Source: Paraburkholderia aromaticivorans
GTDB lineage: Bacteria; Pseudomonadota; Gammaproteobacteria; Burkholderiales; Burkholderiaceae
NCBI RefSeq assembly: GCF_012689525.1
Contig: NZ_CP051514.1
Location: 1,116,001-1,180,000 of the forward strand
Length of the DNA: 64,000 bases
Reading direction: 5' to 3'
Shown here: positions 62,830 to 64,000 of the stretch, one piece after another
Position numbering within the stretch: position 1 is the first letter of the stretch
Layout: each line of letters opens with the position of its first letter
Notes under the pieces: generated by a model
The model's input: only the letters and a program-made list of their open reading frames with translations
Database searches by the model: none
Told to the model about the DNA's origin: nothing
Program-made: the position numbers and the translations under genes

Positions 62830-63885
62830 GGCCGCCGTCTGGAGGGCCAGCGCGGCCAGCCCGCCTCCCTGATCCGCCTGCACCCGCGCGGCGCCTTCGG
62901 CATTGGCGTGCGGCTCGACCGCACCTCCATCGAGACGGTGCTGGTGAACTTTGCCGGAGAGGTGCTGGCCCGCCGCGCGCACGACGTGGTGCTGCCCCAC
63001 CCCGCGAGAGTGCTCGAAATCGTCCAGGACGATATTCACGACATCCTTCAGGTCCTCACCCCGCACGAGCGCGAGCGGCTGACGGGCGTCGGCGTTGCGC
63101 AGCCATACAACCTCGGAAGCTGGCTGCGCGAACTTGGCCTGCCGGCCGACACGTTCCGCGCCTGGGACGGCGTGGACTTCGCGGGCGAACTCGGGCGGGC
63201 CCTGTCCCTGCCGGTATTCAGCGAGAACGACGGCAACGCTGCCGCCATCGCCGAACTGTTCTACGGCCACGGACGTCAATCGGACGATTTCATCTATCTG
63301 TTTCTCGGGCCGGCGATAGGCGGCGGCATCGCGGTGGACGGCGATTGTCTGCGCGGCGTGAGCGGCAATGCGGGCGATATCGGCGTCATGCCGGTTCCGC
63401 CCAGCCGCCTGCCTTCGGCCCTTCAGCCCAGAGGGCAATGGGACATCCTGCTCTCACGCGCGTCCCTCAACGCGCTGACACGGCATCTGCGTTACAGCGG
63501 CGAGTCGATTGAAAAGCGGGCCGATCTCGAAGCCTGCATGACGCGCGGCCTGCCAGCCGTCGACGAATGGATCGACGATTGCATCGACGCGCTCGCCCCC
63601 GCCCTGCGCTCGATGCTGTGCGTGCTCGATGTTCCGGTGGTGATCCTCGACGCCGACGTCGACTGCGGTCTGCTCAATACCCTGATGAAGCGCCTGCGCA
63701 CCGCCATGATCGCGACCGCCCCGGAAGCGCGTGGCACTCCGGAGATGGTGCAAGGCACGTTCGGGCCGGATGCAGGCGCGATCGGCGCGGCAACGCTGCC
63801 GATGTTCTTCAACTTTTCGCCGCGCACGGGAATTCTCAAAGGCGCGGGTACTACACCCCAGGAGGTGACCCATGTCCAGTTCTGA
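62830..63885 (+). pseudogene. ROK-family regulator/sugar kinase homologue, N-terminally truncated
   Basis: The recognisable part begins GRRLEGQRGQPASLIRLHPRGAFGIGVRLDRTSIETVLVNFAGEVL, as in NagC/XylR-type ROK proteins just after their winged helix, and continues with FSENDGNAAAIAELFYGHG, FIYLFLGPAIGGGIAVDG and GNAGDIGVMP. The frame stays open upstream to 62680, but that stretch does not resemble a DNA-binding domain. The first possible start (GTG 62908) would give 325 residues without DNA-binding part. It may have lost regulation, or act only as a ROK sugar-binding protein. Confidence 0.7.
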
Positions 63886-64000
63886 ATCCCGCCCCGCGCT
63901 GCTGGAAATGCGTGGCATCAGCAAAACCTTTCCCGGTGTGCGCGCGCTCGACAACGTGCGCCTCACCGTGTATCCAGGCGAAGTGCATTCGCTGATGGGC
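63872..64000 (+). CDS. Sugar ABC transporter ATP-binding protein (N-terminal part)
   Basis: ATG 63872 with a perfect AGGAGGTGACCC ribosome site inside the end of the ROK gene. [34 protein letters not shown] is the N-terminus of RbsA/XylG/MglA-type ATPases, immediately before the Walker A loop, which lies beyond the window. The coupling to the ROK gene suggests a sugar uptake operon. Confidence 0.9.
   Translation, partial: MSSSESRPALLEMRGISKTFPGVRALDNVRLTVYPGEVHSLMG

Noticed and set aside
1..64000. CRISPR arrays, tRNA and rRNA genes, riboswitches
   Set aside because: Looked for regularly spaced direct repeats, cloverleaf-like CCA-type structures and known aptamer cores; none was seen by eye.

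Overview
The window looks like accessory DNA from a Burkholderiaceae member (Paraburkholderia, Caballeronia or a close relative). It is GC-rich, carries Burkholderia-type trimeric porins (mature start QSSVSLYG), a phasin, paired spinster-type MFS carriers and several small proteins of the kind common in that family. The identification rests on protein character only; there is no rRNA or housekeeping marker in the window.

Region A (1-13.2 kb, plus strand) is an aromatic-acid catabolic operon: the end of an AMP-forming feruloyl-CoA synthase, a crotonase, a Rieske oxygenase, three consecutive RraA-fold proteins (the HMG/CHA aldolase family), a LigB-type extradiol dioxygenase, a LigJ-type oxalomesaconate hydratase and a porin. 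A gentisate-type block follows: MFS carrier, FAH hydrolase, bicupin dioxygenase, FAD hydroxylase and a truncated CoA-transferase. From 13.2 to 16.1 kb the DNA is decayed (SDR and FUSC pseudogenes) with small Burkholderia-type genes, two of them diverged copies of one family.

Region B (16-43 kb) is a second, larger version of the same pathway. etfBA, a chemoreceptor and a thioesterase lie at its left edge. A minus-strand operon (31.5 to 20.1 kb) encodes an NDP-forming acyl-CoA synthetase, two acyl-CoA dehydrogenases, an SCPx-type thiolase with a DUF35 partner, a CoA-transferase, LigB, the same three RraA proteins in the same order, and a crotonase. A divergent plus-strand operon encodes a GntR regulator, RidA, LigJ, Rieske oxygenase, its only visible reductase, crotonase and hydroxyacyl-CoA dehydrogenase. 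A frameshifted porin, a second GntR regulator and an MFS carrier close the region. Palindromic GGTATACC/TCTGG-N4-CCAGA sites in the promoters suggest control by the two GntR proteins. Together the genes describe uptake, CoA activation, side-chain removal, Rieske hydroxylation or O-demethylation, 4,5-type ring cleavage, hydration and aldol cleavage of methoxylated or hydroxylated phenylpropanoid-type aromatics.

Region C (43.3-64 kb) is a mobile and stress-type island. It has a complete IS3-type element, a complete IS5 element (CTAA target duplication) nested in a truncated IS6 element, an IS110 element with a frameshift, and IS66, ISKra4 and tyrosine-recombinase remnants. Among these lie a frameshifted K+/H+ antiporter flanked by two inverted copies of an undescribed two-gene cassette with a shared leader, an Rnk-like protein, a phasin, an orphan sdhB, a DUF488 gene, a broken uracil-DNA glycosylase and two toxin-antitoxin operons (CcdAB, RES/Xre). 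A 5'-truncated ROK regulator overlapping a sugar ABC ATPase runs off the right end.
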